In this document: piece by piece, positions 20,317-28,929 of the stretch
Numbering within the stretch: the first letter of the stretch is position 1
Layout: each line of letters starts with the position of its first letter
From: Gilliamella mensalis
GTDB lineage: Bacteria; Pseudomonadota; Gammaproteobacteria; Enterobacterales; Orbaceae
Direction of reading: 5' to 3'
Assembly: GCF_900103085.1 (NCBI RefSeq)
Contig: NZ_FMWR01000009.1
Span: forward strand, 58,024-122,023
DNA: 64,000 nt
Position numbers and translations under genes: made by a program
The notes under the pieces: model-generated
What the model was told of the DNA's origin: nothing
Seen by the model: only the letters and a program-made list of their open reading frames with translations
The model's database searches: none

Positions 20317-20334
20317 TCAATGATGCAATGTCAA
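20306..20334 (-). promoter_or_regulatory. trp operon promoter
   Basis: On the minus strand there is a perfect -35 TTGACA (20329-20334), a spacer of 17 bases and TTTAAT (20306-20311). The start of transcription would lie about 25-30 bases before trpL. Confidence 0.75.
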
Positions 20335-20391
20335 GTGAATATTTTGTGCACAGTAATAAAATTGCTATGGGTGAGTGATCGTGATTTTTTT

Positions 20392-20425
20392 AAAGGACGC
20401 AACCAACAATAAATGCGTCCTTTTA
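20392..20425. terminator. Hairpin between the trp promoter and the TPR/DUF2971 gene
   Basis: AAAGGACGCA (20392-20401) pairs perfectly with TGCGTCCTTT (20414-20423) around a 12-base loop. It lies seven bases after the TPR gene's stop on the minus strand and likely ends that transcript. The T-run is short (UUU), and the arm also gives UUUU in the plus direction. Confidence 0.55.
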
Positions 20426-20431
20426 CCAAAA

Positions 20432-22486
20432 TTAACGCAATGGCATTTCCGATTGCACAACTTTAATGAGCTTAAGTCTTGATTTTGATTTAGGCGTTCT
20501 AACATGGTTTGTGATCCACAATTTATGATGAGGTTGGCACTGTGGACCTAAATAGATCTTATCAAGATAATCTTCCACTTCTTGACCATAATTCACAAAC
20601 AAACTATTGGCATCACCATACTCTTTCGGTGCTTGAATTTTTTTATCCGCAATATGGGTAATATAAATCATTCGGCATTCATCTTCGTCTTCAAACGCCG
20701 CATGTTTAATTAAGCAAGAGATGGGCATTATTGCTAAATTGATTAATTGATCGAGATTGCTAAACGCTTTCAAGTTTTTCTTTGTTCTTAATTTTCTAAT
20801 TAACTTCTTTATTTCTTTTAAATTTTTTGTAATTTTTGCTATTTTATTTTCTTCATCCAATAAGTTTATATAATTATTCCATTCATCATCGATCGTCTTA
20901 GCTAGACTACCTTGGTGTTCCAAGTAAAAAGAAAATTTATTACGTTTTGCAATACTAATATATTCACTATTGGGATCAAAATAAAGACAACGGAATAATG
21001 GTAAAGGCTCTAAAAAACATATATTGTTAGAGTCTCCATCATCTTTATTCTCTTCAGAATCGCTTTTGGCTACTTTCGCTTTTGTATCATAACTTAAAAG
21101 AGCGACACTATCAGGATTGATGCTACTTTCAACATTATTACCAAAAAAAGATTGATTAAACACCAGACTAACACCTGAACCAATAATATTGTTTTCATTG
21201 CCATATAAACGAAATTGATTTAAACAGTTGTGGTTAAATGTAAAACTGGCTAAAAAGCTTTTTATTTCACTATTGGGATCGTTGTTCATACCTAACCAAT
21301 TGCTAAGTACTTGGTTTTCGGTTGGGTCATTCATAAAATCGACAACATTTAAACGGACATGACTATCATTTTTTAAAAGCTGAAATAACACATTAGGATT
21401 GGTATAGTGTGCAACCCGTCGTTCAAATTGTTGCGCAGGTTTGCTTTTTGACTTGCCTAATTTAAAAGTAACAAGCAATTGCTGTTGAATTTCCTCAGTT
21501 AATTTTCTAATTTGACAAATAGGCTTGATAACTAAATCATCTCGTCGCTCTCTAGTTTTGAATAAATCGTTTTCTTCAATATTAGATACAGCTAACATAA
21601 TTTGGGCTATCACAAAATTGCCAAATAATTCACTTACATAATTCACATTTTGATAATAAGTTTTAGCTGATTCTGATTCTGGTTTTGAATTAGTAGATAT
21701 TTGATCAAAATAGACACAATCACCTACTGCACAATTAGCTAAATTAAAAATAACAGGATTGTTACTATTACAGCATTGTGAAAAAGCTTTATAAGCCTTT
21801 TCAGGGGCATTTTTTTTATCTTGGTAAATCCTACCTAAAAGGAATTGCGCTTGAGCATAGGCTTGGGCATTATCCTCTCTTTTAACCTTGTTATAATATA
21901 ATTCTGCCTGCTTTTTATCATATTTATCATATTCGTAAATCCGACCTAATTTACATTGCGCTTGAGCATAGGCTTCGGCATCATCCTCTCTTTCAACCTT
22001 GTTATAATATAATTCTGCCTGCTTTATATCTTTTTTATCATATTGGTAAATCACACCTAAATTACATTGTGCTTGAGCATAGGCTTGGGCATCATCCTCT
22101 CTTTCAACCTTGTTATAATATAATTCTGCCTGCTTTATATCTTTTTTATCAATTTGGTAAATCTGACCTAATTTACATTGCGCTCGAGCATAGGCTTGGG
22201 CATCATCCTGCCTTTCAACATGGTTATAATATAATTCTGCCTGCTTTATATCTTTTTTATCATATTCGTAAATCTGACCTAAATTACATTGCGCTTGAGC
22301 ATATGCCGCAGGATTGGCCTGCTTGTCAATCTTTAATAAACAAATTTCTGCTTGTTCGATATCGTTTTTACCTAAATAATAAATGATAGCCAATCGAAAC
22401 TGAGCATCCATATATTTTTTGACGTCATCTTCCCGAGTTATTTTTTTGAGCTGTTCAATTTGTTGATCAATCGTCATTTCTTCCAT
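20432..22486 (-). CDS. TPR-repeat protein with C-terminal DUF2971-like domain
   Basis: A 684-residue, probably cytoplasmic protein without signal peptide. Residues about 60-235 are at least five near-identical 37-residue TPR/Sel1-like units (AYAQAQCNLGQIYEYDKKDI, then KQAELYYNKVEREDDA), a likely protein-binding superhelix. From about 355 on it resembles DUF2971: HYT at 360-362, MNDPTEN at 385-391, SFTFNHNCLNQFRLYG at 414-429 and FEDEDECRMIYIT at 598-610. A Lys/Asp-rich insertion lies between these blocks. The family's biochemical activity is not known to me. The gene stands alone between the trp operon and qmcA, with a hairpin after the stop. The near-identity of the DNA repeats implies recent expansion or recombination. 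Confidence 0.75.
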   Translation of the reverse strand: MEEMTIDQQIEQLKKITREDDVKKYMDAQFRLAIIYYLGKNDIEQAEICLLKIDKQANPAAYAQAQCNLGQIYEYDKKDIKQAELYYNHVERQDDAQAYARAQCKLGQIYQIDKKDIKQAELYYNKVEREDDAQAYAQAQCNLGVIYQYDKKDIKQAELYYNKVEREDDAEAYAQAQCKLGRIYEYDKYDKKQAELYYNKVKREDNAQAYAQAQFLLGRIYQDKKNAPEKAYKAFSQCCNSNNPVIFNLANCAVGDCVYFDQISTNSKPESESAKTYYQNVNYVSELFGNFVIAQIMLAVSNIEENDLFKTRERRDDLVIKPICQIRKLTEEIQQQLLVTFKLGKSKSKPAQQFERRVAHYTNPNVLFQLLKNDSHVRLNVVDFMNDPTENQVLSNWLGMNNDPNSEIKSFLASFTFNHNCLNQFRLYGNENNIIGSGVSLVFNQSFFGNNVESSINPDSVALLSYDTKAKVAKSDSEENKDDGDSNNICFLEPLPLFRCLYFDPNSEYISIAKRNKFSFYLEHQGSLAKTIDDEWNNYINLLDEENKIAKITKNLKEIKKLIRKLRTKKNLKAFSNLDQLINLAIMPISCLIKHAAFEDEDECRMIYITHIADKKIQAPKEYGDANSLFVNYGQEVEDYLDKIYLGPQCQPHHKLWITNHVRTPKSKSRLKLIKVVQSEMPLR
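21837..22391 (-). repeat. 111-bp tandem repeats inside the TPR gene
   Basis: A marker in the unit occurs at 21851, 21962, 22073, 22184 and 22295, giving an exact 111-bp period and at least five copies. Each copy encodes one 37-residue TPR unit, and most differ by only a few bases, so copy number can change in frame. Confidence 0.88.
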
Positions 22487-22871
22487 TTTAATTCCTATTG
22501 TGTTTTATTGTTATATCTAAAAATAAGCTTAATACTTTAGATGGTTTAGGTGCATGGTTTAGAAACATATTTATTGTTTTTATTTATATTTTGTAGTTTA
22601 GTTATACTAGCTAAACTTATTGACAATAATTATGGACAGTAGCAGTGCTACATAGTTTAGCGTTAAGTTAAAAATTCACCAATAGATTACGGTAAAAATC
22701 TAAATTTTTTATTAAAAATCATCCCAAACCTATCTTCATGTCATTGGGAGCTAGTTCAAATCATTTTTTGATTCTAGCAATACGCCCATTAAGCAAATTT
22801 ATTTTTATAATGTTATTTCAAACTATATAAAAAGTTATTTTAAACCACATAAAAAATGGAAATTATAAATT

Positions 22872-22890
22872 AGCACATTGGCAATGTGCT
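22872..22890. repeat. Palindrome AGCACATTG-G-CAATGTGCT
   Basis: A perfect 9-bp inverted repeat with a one-base centre, about 130 bases before qmcA. The compact symmetry looks more like a dimeric regulator's site than a terminator, but no known operator is matched. Confidence 0.5.
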
Positions 22891-22896
22891 GATATA

Positions 22897-22952
22897 ACAT
22901 CAATTAAAACTGGTGACATCAATTAGAACTGGTGACATCAATTAGAACTGGT
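22897..22952 (+). repeat. Three tandem 19-bp repeats upstream of qmcA
   Basis: Units of ACATCAATTAGAACTGGTG, with one substitution in the first copy and the last base changed in the third. They end 70 bases before the qmcA start. They may be iterated protein-binding sites or a slippage product. Confidence 0.8.
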
Positions 22953-23022
22953 TAAAAAATTCAATAATCTATAAAATAATTTATTCATTTTTATTATAAA
23001 AATTTATAAGGATTTTTACACT

Positions 23023-23931
23023 ATGCCACTATTTTATATTGTCATCGTCGTTATGGTTTTACTTACCTTTATTACTGTTTTAAAGGGCATTACAATTGTT
23101 CCTCAAGGTTATCAATATACCATTGAGCGTTTTGGTAAATATACCCATACGCTTGAACCGGGTCTAAATATTATTATTCCATTTATGGATGGTGTTGGTC
23201 GTAAGATTAATATGATGGAACAGGTACTTGATATTCCATCACAAGAAGTCATTTCAAAAGATAATGCCAACGTACAAATTGATGCAGTGTGTTTTATTCA
23301 AGTACAAGAAGCAGCAAGAGCGGCATATCAAGTAAATCAATTAGAGCGTGCTGTGATTAATTTAATGATGACCAATATTCGTACTGTACTTGGTAGCATG
23401 GAATTAGATGAAATGTTATCGCAACGTGATCACATTAACTCTAAGTTGTTAAGTATTGTAGATGACGCAACTAGCCCATGGGGAATTAAAATTACCCGTA
23501 TTGAAATCCGAGACGTTCGTCCACCAGCAGAACTTATTGCTGCAATGAATGCGCAAATGAAAGCAGAACGTAATAAACGTGCTGAAATCCTTGAAGCAGA
23601 AGGTGTTCGTCAAGCAGCAATTTTACGTTCAGAAGGTGAAAAACAGTCTGAAATTTTAAAAGCAGAAGGTGAAAAGCAATCAGCCTTTTTACAAGCTGAA
23701 GCACGTGAACGTGCAGCCGAAGCAGAAGCCAGAGCAACCCAAATGGTATCTGAAGCAATCGCAGCGGGTAATATTAATGCGATTAACTACTTTGTTGCGC
23801 AAAAATACACTGAAGCGCTACAACAAATTGGCTCTGCGGATAACAGTAAAGTAATTATGATGCCGCTTGATGCGTCAAGTTTAATGGGCAGCATTGGCGG
23901 TATTGCAGAATTGATTAAAAACACAAAATAA
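23023..23931 (+). CDS. qmcA: SPFH/Band 7 membrane protein QmcA
   Basis: Stomatin/prohibitin-type protein of the inner membrane. It has 302 residues: one N-terminal transmembrane segment (about 3-22), the SPFH domain (about 25-190, with [22 protein letters not shown]), and a helical coiled-coil tail rich in Ala and Glu (about 190-260, with repeated EGE-KQ units) that promotes oligomer formation. It is followed by an NfeD-family partner, the standard pairing for this family. An AAGGA ribosome site precedes the ATG. Confidence 0.93.
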   Translation: MPLFYIVIVVMVLLTFITVLKGITIVPQGYQYTIERFGKYTHTLEPGLNIIIPFMDGVGRKINMMEQVLDIPSQEVISKDNANVQIDAVCFIQVQEAARAAYQVNQLERAVINLMMTNIRTVLGSMELDEMLSQRDHINSKLLSIVDDATSPWGIKITRIEIRDVRPPAELIAAMNAQMKAERNKRAEILEAEGVRQAAILRSEGEKQSEILKAEGEKQSAFLQAEARERAAEAEARATQMVSEAIAAGNINAINYFVAQKYTEALQQIGSADNSKVIMMPLDASSLMGSIGGIAELIKNTK

Positions 23932-23940
23932 AAAATCAAA

Positions 23941-23985
23941 TTTTATACTTAAACATAGTGTTTCCTGAAACTTTTTGACAAAATC
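23941..23985 (+). repeat. Dispersed intergenic repeat, copy 3
   Basis: Begins TTTTATACTTAAACATAGTG and continues TTTCCTGAAACTTTTTGAC. It lies between qmcA and nfeD. An 11-bp inverted repeat (CTTAAACATAG, 23948-23958 with 23994-24004) encloses most of this copy and is followed by ATTTTT, so the element may form an intercistronic hairpin. Confidence 0.55.
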
Positions 23986-24032
23986 TATCAACGCTATGTT
24001 TAAGATTTTTACTGAATGGATTTTAAAGGTAA

Positions 24033-24506
24033 TTGATGATGACTGATTTTTTTATGGTTTTTTATAACTCTCCTCATTGGGTGTTTATTGCTTTAGGTGG
24101 TATGTTGCTAATTGCAGAATTACTAGGCACTGGTGGATACGGGCTTTGGAGTGGGATCGCAGCCATTATTGTTGGTTTAATTGCTTGTGTTTTATCGCTT
24201 TCTTGGCCAATTTTGTGGATCTTATTTGCAATTCTAACGCTTGTATCTGCTTACCTTTGGTGGCTTTGGCTCAAAAAGCAAGGTAAAGATAAATCAGCTA
24301 AAGGCGCAATCAATCAACCACAACAAGACTTAATTGGTATTAAAACAGTTGTCACTGATGCTATTATTAATGGCTCAGGTCGAGTAAAAATCAAAGACGG
24401 AACATGGTCAGCAAGATGCGATCAAGATCTTAACGTTGGTCAACGTGTTGAAGTTATTGCTGTAGATGGCTTAATTTTGAATGTACTACCTATAAATCAT
24501 GAATAG
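24033..24506 (+). CDS. NfeD-family membrane protein, QmcA partner
   Basis: A 157-residue membrane protein with about three hydrophobic segments in its first 85 residues (VFIALGGMLLIAELLGTGGY, IAAIIVGLIACVLS, ILWILFAILTLVSAYLWWLW) and a soluble C-terminal OB-fold-like domain (GSGRVKIKDGTWSARC, GQRVEVIAVDGLIL). It corresponds to YbbJ next to QmcA in E. coli and likely stabilises or tethers the QmcA assembly. The start may be Met1 or Met2. A hairpin-containing gap of 100 bases separates it from qmcA, and a clear terminator follows. Confidence 0.9.
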   Translation: MMMTDFFMVFYNSPHWVFIALGGMLLIAELLGTGGYGLWSGIAAIIVGLIACVLSLSWPILWILFAILTLVSAYLWWLWLKKQGKDKSAKGAINQPQQDLIGIKTVVTDAIINGSGRVKIKDGTWSARCDQDLNVGQRVEVIAVDGLILNVLPINHE

Positions 24507-24556
24507 TCTTAATTAATTCTATTTATGTGTAAAAATAACCATATACCAATAGTTAG

Positions 24557-24590
24557 CAAAGAACTCGCATTTTAGCGAGTTCTTTGATCT
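24557..24590 (+). terminator. Terminator after nfeD
   Basis: A perfect 12-bp stem (CAAAGAACTCGC, 24557-24568 with 24575-24586) around a six-base loop, 50 bases after the stop codon. The T residues are mostly within the stem. Confidence 0.7.
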
Positions 24591-24624
24591 AGCAGGCATG
24601 TGAAAATAACCTAAGATATTCACC

Positions 24625-24845
24625 CTACATACTAGCCCCATACAGCTCTTTCCTTAACTCTAGGGGGGAGACCGTGTTATTCAACCACTCTTGCAACTTA
24701 TTTTCAAATTGAGCTAGTGCAAGATAATTTTATTGTGAGGCTGTTTTACACAATTATCATAAGCCTGAATATACAATAAGGTCATTAATTTGACCTGAAT
24801 CATCATGTCTAACTTATCGCTATAAAAACATTGTGCTTTTAACAT
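24625..24845 (-). pseudogene. Possible frameshifted gene fragment of unknown family
   Basis: An ATG at 24845 opens a 43-codon frame beginning MLKAQCFYSDKLDMM that stops at 24714. The next frame continues coding-like text without a break (LAQFENKLQEWLNNTVSPLE, ending GASM at 24625). A one-base difference in the AAAATTATC stretch would join them into a protein of about 73 residues. I do not recognise the family, and no strong ribosome site is seen. It is best treated as a decayed remnant. Confidence 0.35.
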
Positions 24846-25057
24846 CTGTTTTTGTTTTTACGAAGTTCAGATTGTTTTCTCATTGCTTTATTTTGGTGCT
24901 CTAGTACCTTAATAACCATGCTTTTTATGCGTTATAATGCTTTTTATGTCGGTTTTTTCATGGTTTGATTACGTTCATTTACAACGTTTTTTAGCATTTA
25001 TACCTAAATCTCCCGCCATTAGCCGATGGCCAGTCTGCTATTAAGAGTGAAAAAACG

Positions 25058-25086
25058 AAAAATAAAAAAGACCCTTTTTTATTTTT
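25058..25086 (-). terminator. Terminator after the arabinose operon
   Basis: A 13-bp, almost all A-T stem (25058-25070 with 25074-25086) with a three-base loop. On the minus strand its 3' arm is CTTTTTTATTTTT. It lies 24 bases after the araD stop. The weak pairing makes it a modest prediction. Confidence 0.55.
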
Positions 25087-25109
25087 TTGATCAACGCATG
25101 AATAATAAT

Positions 25110-25802
25110 TTATATTTGACCATAATAAGCATTTTTACCATGTTTGCGATAATAATGTTTATCTAACAATTCGCGTTGAATTTTTATGCCAAGATTAAGA
25201 TTACGGGTCGCTAATGCCATTGCGGCCACCTCTTCTAAAACAACAGCATTATGCACAGCATTGTCGGCATTTGTTCCCCACGCAAAAGGACCGTGTCCGT
25301 ATACCAATACGCTAGGTATCGCCATCACATCTATTGAACGTTTAGTAAATTCTTCAATAATAACTTTACCAGTGTTTTGTTCATAATCGGTTGCAATTTC
25401 TGCGGCTGTTAACATCCGTGTACAAGGAATGTCGCCATAAAAATAATCAGCGTGGGTGGTACCTAATGCGGGAATGTCTAATCCCGCTTGCGACCATATA
25501 GTTGCATTGCGTGAATGAGTATGAATAATACCACCAATTTGCTCAAAAGCTTTATAAAGTGCAAGGTGTGTGTCGGTATCACTTGAGGGATTAAGCCGGC
25601 CTTCTACTTTATTGCCATTAAGATCAATGATAACAATATCATCAACAGTAAGCTTATCGTATGCAACTCCAGATGGTTTAATGGCAATAACCCCGTTTTG
25701 CCTATCAATTTCTGATACATTACCCCAGGTAAAAGTGACAAGTTGGTAATAAGGCAATAATAAGTTTGCAGCAAGTACGCGCTCTTTTAATAATGTAAAC
25801 AT
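25110..25802 (-). CDS. araD: L-ribulose-5-phosphate 4-epimerase
   Basis: Class II aldolase-like zinc enzyme that converts L-ribulose-5-phosphate to D-xylulose-5-phosphate, the last step of arabinose entry into the pentose phosphate pathway. The start is set at [14 protein letters not shown], which lines up with E. coli AraD and has AGGA eight bases upstream; a Met three codons earlier overlaps that site. This gives 230 residues. Visible motifs are [18 protein letters not shown], the zinc ligands in [26 protein letters not shown] and HGPFAWG. It is the last gene of the ara operon and is separated from araE by a large hairpin. Confidence 0.97.
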   Translation of the reverse strand: MFTLLKERVLAANLLLPYYQLVTFTWGNVSEIDRQNGVIAIKPSGVAYDKLTVDDIVIIDLNGNKVEGRLNPSSDTDTHLALYKAFEQIGGIIHTHSRNATIWSQAGLDIPALGTTHADYFYGDIPCTRMLTAAEIATDYEQNTGKVIIEEFTKRSIDVMAIPSVLVYGHGPFAWGTNADNAVHNAVVLEEVAAMALATRNLNLGIKIQRELLDKHYYRKHGKNAYYGQI

Positions 25803-25834
25803 GCAAAGCATCCTATTTTTAATACAAATGAATT

Positions 25835-25883
25835 AAATGATAAGTAACGAAGGTTTAATTTAACTTATTGTTACTTATCATTT
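25835..25883 (-). repeat. Perfect 14-bp inverted repeat between araE and araD
   Basis: AAATGATAAGTAAC (25835-25848) pairs with GTTACTTATCATTT (25870-25883) around a 21-base loop, filling the 86-bp gap. There is no following T-run. It probably acts as an RNA-stability or expression-tuning hairpin within the operon. Confidence 0.7.
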
Positions 25884-25888
25884 ATCCT

Positions 25889-27307
25889 TTAGTTATCACC
25901 ACCGATATAACGTAATTTTTTCCCATCCATTAAGTTTTTTTCAATGCGTTCTAATGAAATATTTTTTGTTTCAGGAACAAACAAGATAACAATAAAAATG
26001 AACAAAATATTCATGCCGGTATATAACCAAAATGTTTGTGCAACCCCAATGTAATTTAATAATGTAAGGAAAGTTGCGCCAATAATCATATTGGATATCC
26101 AGTTTGTTGTCGTTGAACAAGTTACTCCAAAATCTCGACTTTTGAGCGGTTGAATTTCAGAACACAGAATCCAAACTACAGGTGCTGCGCTCATTGCATA
26201 CCCACCAATACACATAATTGCCATACCGACTGCCGCATAAGAAATGATTGATGATGCGTGACCATTTTCAATGAGTTGTAAGCAGATGCCTAATATAAGC
26301 GTACCTAATGCAATAATGCCAAAGCCAACTTTTAGGATTGGTTTACGCCCTAATTTATCAACGGTAAAAATGGCAATAAAGGTCGCTAATACAAAAGTAA
26401 GCCCCACAATAATAGTTGCTATCATTTGTTGTTCGGTTGTTTGGAAACCAGCAAGGCTAAAAATTCTAGGTGCATAGTACATAATAATATTCATACCAGT
26501 AAATTGTTGCATTGCTTGTAATGCCATACCAAGGTAAACGGTGCGACGTACATTTTTATTTACCTTAAATAAAGTCCATCCTTGTTGCTTTTGGGTTAAG
26601 CTATTTTTGATATCATCAAATTCCTGTTGGATTTTTTCAGGTTCGCTGCGAATCGATTTGAGTACCTGTTCTGTTTCTTGTAATCGACCTTTCGATGCAA
26701 GCCATCTAGGGCTATTAGGTAGAAAAATGACAACAACAAATAAAATAATTGCCGGTACTGAAATGATACCTAACATCATTCGCCAATTACCTGTAAAACT
26801 AAAATAGGTATCAGACAAAAAAGCTAATAAAATGCCAATGGTCACCAACAATTGATAGCCGGCTATCATTTTTCCCCGAATATGTTCGGGCGCCATTTCA
26901 GAAAGATACAGTGGCGCAGTATACGATGCGATCCCAACTGAAAATCCTAAAATGACTCGCCAAATAAGCAGCACTTCAACATTTGACGCCAAGGCAGATC
27001 CAAAACAACTTATTATAAAAAACAGAGCTCCTGCTAATAAGCTGTATTTTCTACCTAGATAAAAAGATAACCAACCATTTGATAACGCACCCATAGCGGC
27101 ACCTAACATCATCGAACTCACTACCCATTCTTGCAGTTCAGTAGTAAGTTCAAATTGAATAGTGATAAACGGTAACGCGCCTGCAATAACGCCAATATCC
27201 AAACCAAACAATAGTCCTGCCATTGCTGCCGAAAAGCCGATTAAAAATGTCATCGTTCTAGCCGAGTTTTCTGTCGTATTCATCGGTATAGGTGTATTCA
27301 TATCCAT
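25889..27307 (-). CDS. araE: Arabinose-proton symporter AraE
   Basis: Major-facilitator sugar transporter of the inner membrane with 12 predicted helices, 472 residues. It matches E. coli AraE very closely: [20 protein letters not shown], the LGRKYSL and LGRKPIL motifs of the two halves, [47 protein letters not shown] and [12 protein letters not shown]. The first of several Met codons is used; [11 protein letters not shown] is an alternative start. Unlike E. coli, where araE is a separate transcription unit, it sits between araA and araD on the same strand, making uptake and catabolism one operon. Confidence 0.95.
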   Translation of the reverse strand: MDMNTPIPMNTTENSARTMTFLIGFSAAMAGLLFGLDIGVIAGALPFITIQFELTTELQEWVVSSMMLGAAMGALSNGWLSFYLGRKYSLLAGALFFIISCFGSALASNVEVLLIWRVILGFSVGIASYTAPLYLSEMAPEHIRGKMIAGYQLLVTIGILLAFLSDTYFSFTGNWRMMLGIISVPAIILFVVVIFLPNSPRWLASKGRLQETEQVLKSIRSEPEKIQQEFDDIKNSLTQKQQGWTLFKVNKNVRRTVYLGMALQAMQQFTGMNIIMYYAPRIFSLAGFQTTEQQMIATIIVGLTFVLATFIAIFTVDKLGRKPILKVGFGIIALGTLILGICLQLIENGHASSIISYAAVGMAIMCIGGYAMSAAPVVWILCSEIQPLKSRDFGVTCSTTTNWISNMIIGATFLTLLNYIGVAQTFWLYTGMNILFIFIVILFVPETKNISLERIEKNLMDGKKLRYIGGDN

Positions 27308-27383
27308 CTATTTACCCCATTAATTCTGTATTGTTAACAATAATTGGCAACAACAAACCCAATTATCAGCTTAAACTATTCAG

Positions 27384-28892
27384 TTAAGCATAAGGATGAC
27401 AATAGGCAATTTCGTTCCAACGTAACTCATTTCTAAAGTGATTAATGTCTGTTTGATCATCAATAACTAATAATTCAATATTATGAAGTTGTGCATAGAG
27501 CCTAAAATAGTCCATTGATAGTGCTTGGGTATACACGGAATGATGTGCAGCTCCAGCTAAAATCCACGCTTCGGCAGACACCGCTAACGATGGTTTAGTT
27601 TTCCAAACAGCGCAGGCAACCGGTAATTTTGGCAATGGTTGTGGCTGTTTAACTGTTTCTAATGCATTTGTAACCAGTCGAAAACGGTTGCCTATATCAA
27701 TTAAACTCGCATTGATGGCAAAGCCTGGTTTAGCAGCAAAAATAAGACGTGCAGGATCCGCTTTATTACCAATTCCTAATGGTTGAATATCTAGCAATGG
27801 TTTAACACCATCATCGACAATAGATGGACAGACTTCTAACATATGTGAGCCAATCACCAGTTCATTACCTTTGGTGAAATCATAAGTGTAATCTTCCATA
27901 AATGCGGTACCACCTGACAGACCTTTTGCCATCACTTTCATGGTTCGAAGCAACGCAGATGTTTTCCAGTCGCCCTCAGCAGCAAAACCGTAGCCTTTTG
28001 CCATTAATCGCTGAACAGCAAGTCCCGGCAACTGTGCCATACCGTGCAAATCTTCAAAAGTTGTGGTAAATGCTGTATACCCTCCTTGCTCTAGGAATCG
28101 CTCAATACCCAATTCTATTCTTGCTGCATCGATTAGATTTTGTCTTTTTTCACCATTGATTTGAGCAACAGGGCTAATTTGATATAGTGCTTCATATTCA
28201 TCAATTAATTGTGCGACATCAGTGTCACTAACAGCATTAATAACTGACACCAAATCACCCACCGCATGAGTATTGACAGAGTAACCAAATTTAATTTGTG
28301 CCGACACTTTATTACCTTCTGTTACAGCAACTTCACGCATATTGTCACCAAAGCGAACCACTTTCATGTTTTTTTCTGCATTGATAGCCACACAAACTCT
28401 CATCCATTGTGCGATTTTCTCGTGCACAGTTTTGTCTTTCCAATAGCCAGTTACAATAGAATGAATAAGGCGCATACGTGAACCAATAAATCCAAATTCG
28501 CGCCCACCATGCGCTGTTTGATTGAGATTCATAAAATCCATATCCATCGAATCCCAAGGCACCTGTTCGTTAAATTGCGTATGAAGTTGCAGCAAAGGTT
28601 TTTGTAAATGTGTTAAACCGCTGATCCACATTTTTGCGGGCGAAAACGTATGCAGCCAAGTGATCAAACCAACACATTTAGACGAATAGTTAACTTCTTG
28701 ACATAATGTATAAATATCATCAGGTTTTGTTGCCAATGGTTTAAGCACAATTTTTACGGGCAAATGAGCTTGTTGATTAAAATAATCTGTTACCAATTGG
28801 ATATTTTTTTTAATTTGTTCAAGTGTCTGATGTCCATAAAGATGTTGACTACCGGCAACAAACCAAATCTCAGCTTCGTTATAAATAAACAT
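27384..28892 (-). CDS. araA: L-arabinose isomerase
   Basis: Converts L-arabinose to L-ribulose. The start is set at [20 protein letters not shown], because AAGGAG lies six bases upstream; the frame stays open 12 codons further without a better site. This gives 502 residues, against 500 in E. coli. Conserved stretches include [40 protein letters not shown] and [15 protein letters not shown]. The manganese-binding Glu/His residues lie in regions matching the family. It follows araB with a 37-base gap. Confidence 0.97.
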   Translation of the reverse strand: MFIYNEAEIWFVAGSQHLYGHQTLEQIKKNIQLVTDYFNQQAHLPVKIVLKPLATKPDDIYTLCQEVNYSSKCVGLITWLHTFSPAKMWISGLTHLQKPLLQLHTQFNEQVPWDSMDMDFMNLNQTAHGGREFGFIGSRMRLIHSIVTGYWKDKTVHEKIAQWMRVCVAINAEKNMKVVRFGDNMREVAVTEGNKVSAQIKFGYSVNTHAVGDLVSVINAVSDTDVAQLIDEYEALYQISPVAQINGEKRQNLIDAARIELGIERFLEQGGYTAFTTTFEDLHGMAQLPGLAVQRLMAKGYGFAAEGDWKTSALLRTMKVMAKGLSGGTAFMEDYTYDFTKGNELVIGSHMLEVCPSIVDDGVKPLLDIQPLGIGNKADPARLIFAAKPGFAINASLIDIGNRFRLVTNALETVKQPQPLPKLPVACAVWKTKPSLAVSAEAWILAGAAHHSVYTQALSMDYFRLYAQLHNIELLVIDDQTDINHFRNELRWNEIAYCHPYA

Positions 28893-28929
28893 TATGGTCT
28901 CCTTCAAAATTTTATCGCTAGAGCACAAA

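Larger units (their letters stand above)
22487..23022. other. 536-bp intergenic region upstream of qmcA
   Basis: Divergent spacer between the TPR gene and qmcA, with no gene recognised. It contains a palindrome at 22872-22890 and three 19-bp tandem repeats at 22897-22952. The rest is AT-rich and presumably carries both promoters. Confidence 0.6.
24507..25109. other. 603-bp intergenic region with decayed coding remnants
   Basis: Convergent region between nfeD and araD. It contains terminators at both ends and, between about 24625 and 24845 on the minus strand, a frameshifted coding-like stretch listed separately. Fragments further right (about 24850-25050) also look like broken coding sequence on the minus strand, but no family is recognised. 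Confidence 0.5.

Noticed and set aside
21900..22390. CRISPR-like array
   Set aside because: The period is 111 bases with near-identical whole units and no unique spacers; it is coding tandem repeat within the TPR gene.
25821..25883. Rho-independent terminator between araE and araD
   Set aside because: The 14-bp stem is strong, but no T-run follows on the coding strand and araD continues the pathway, so it is listed as an intercistronic hairpin.
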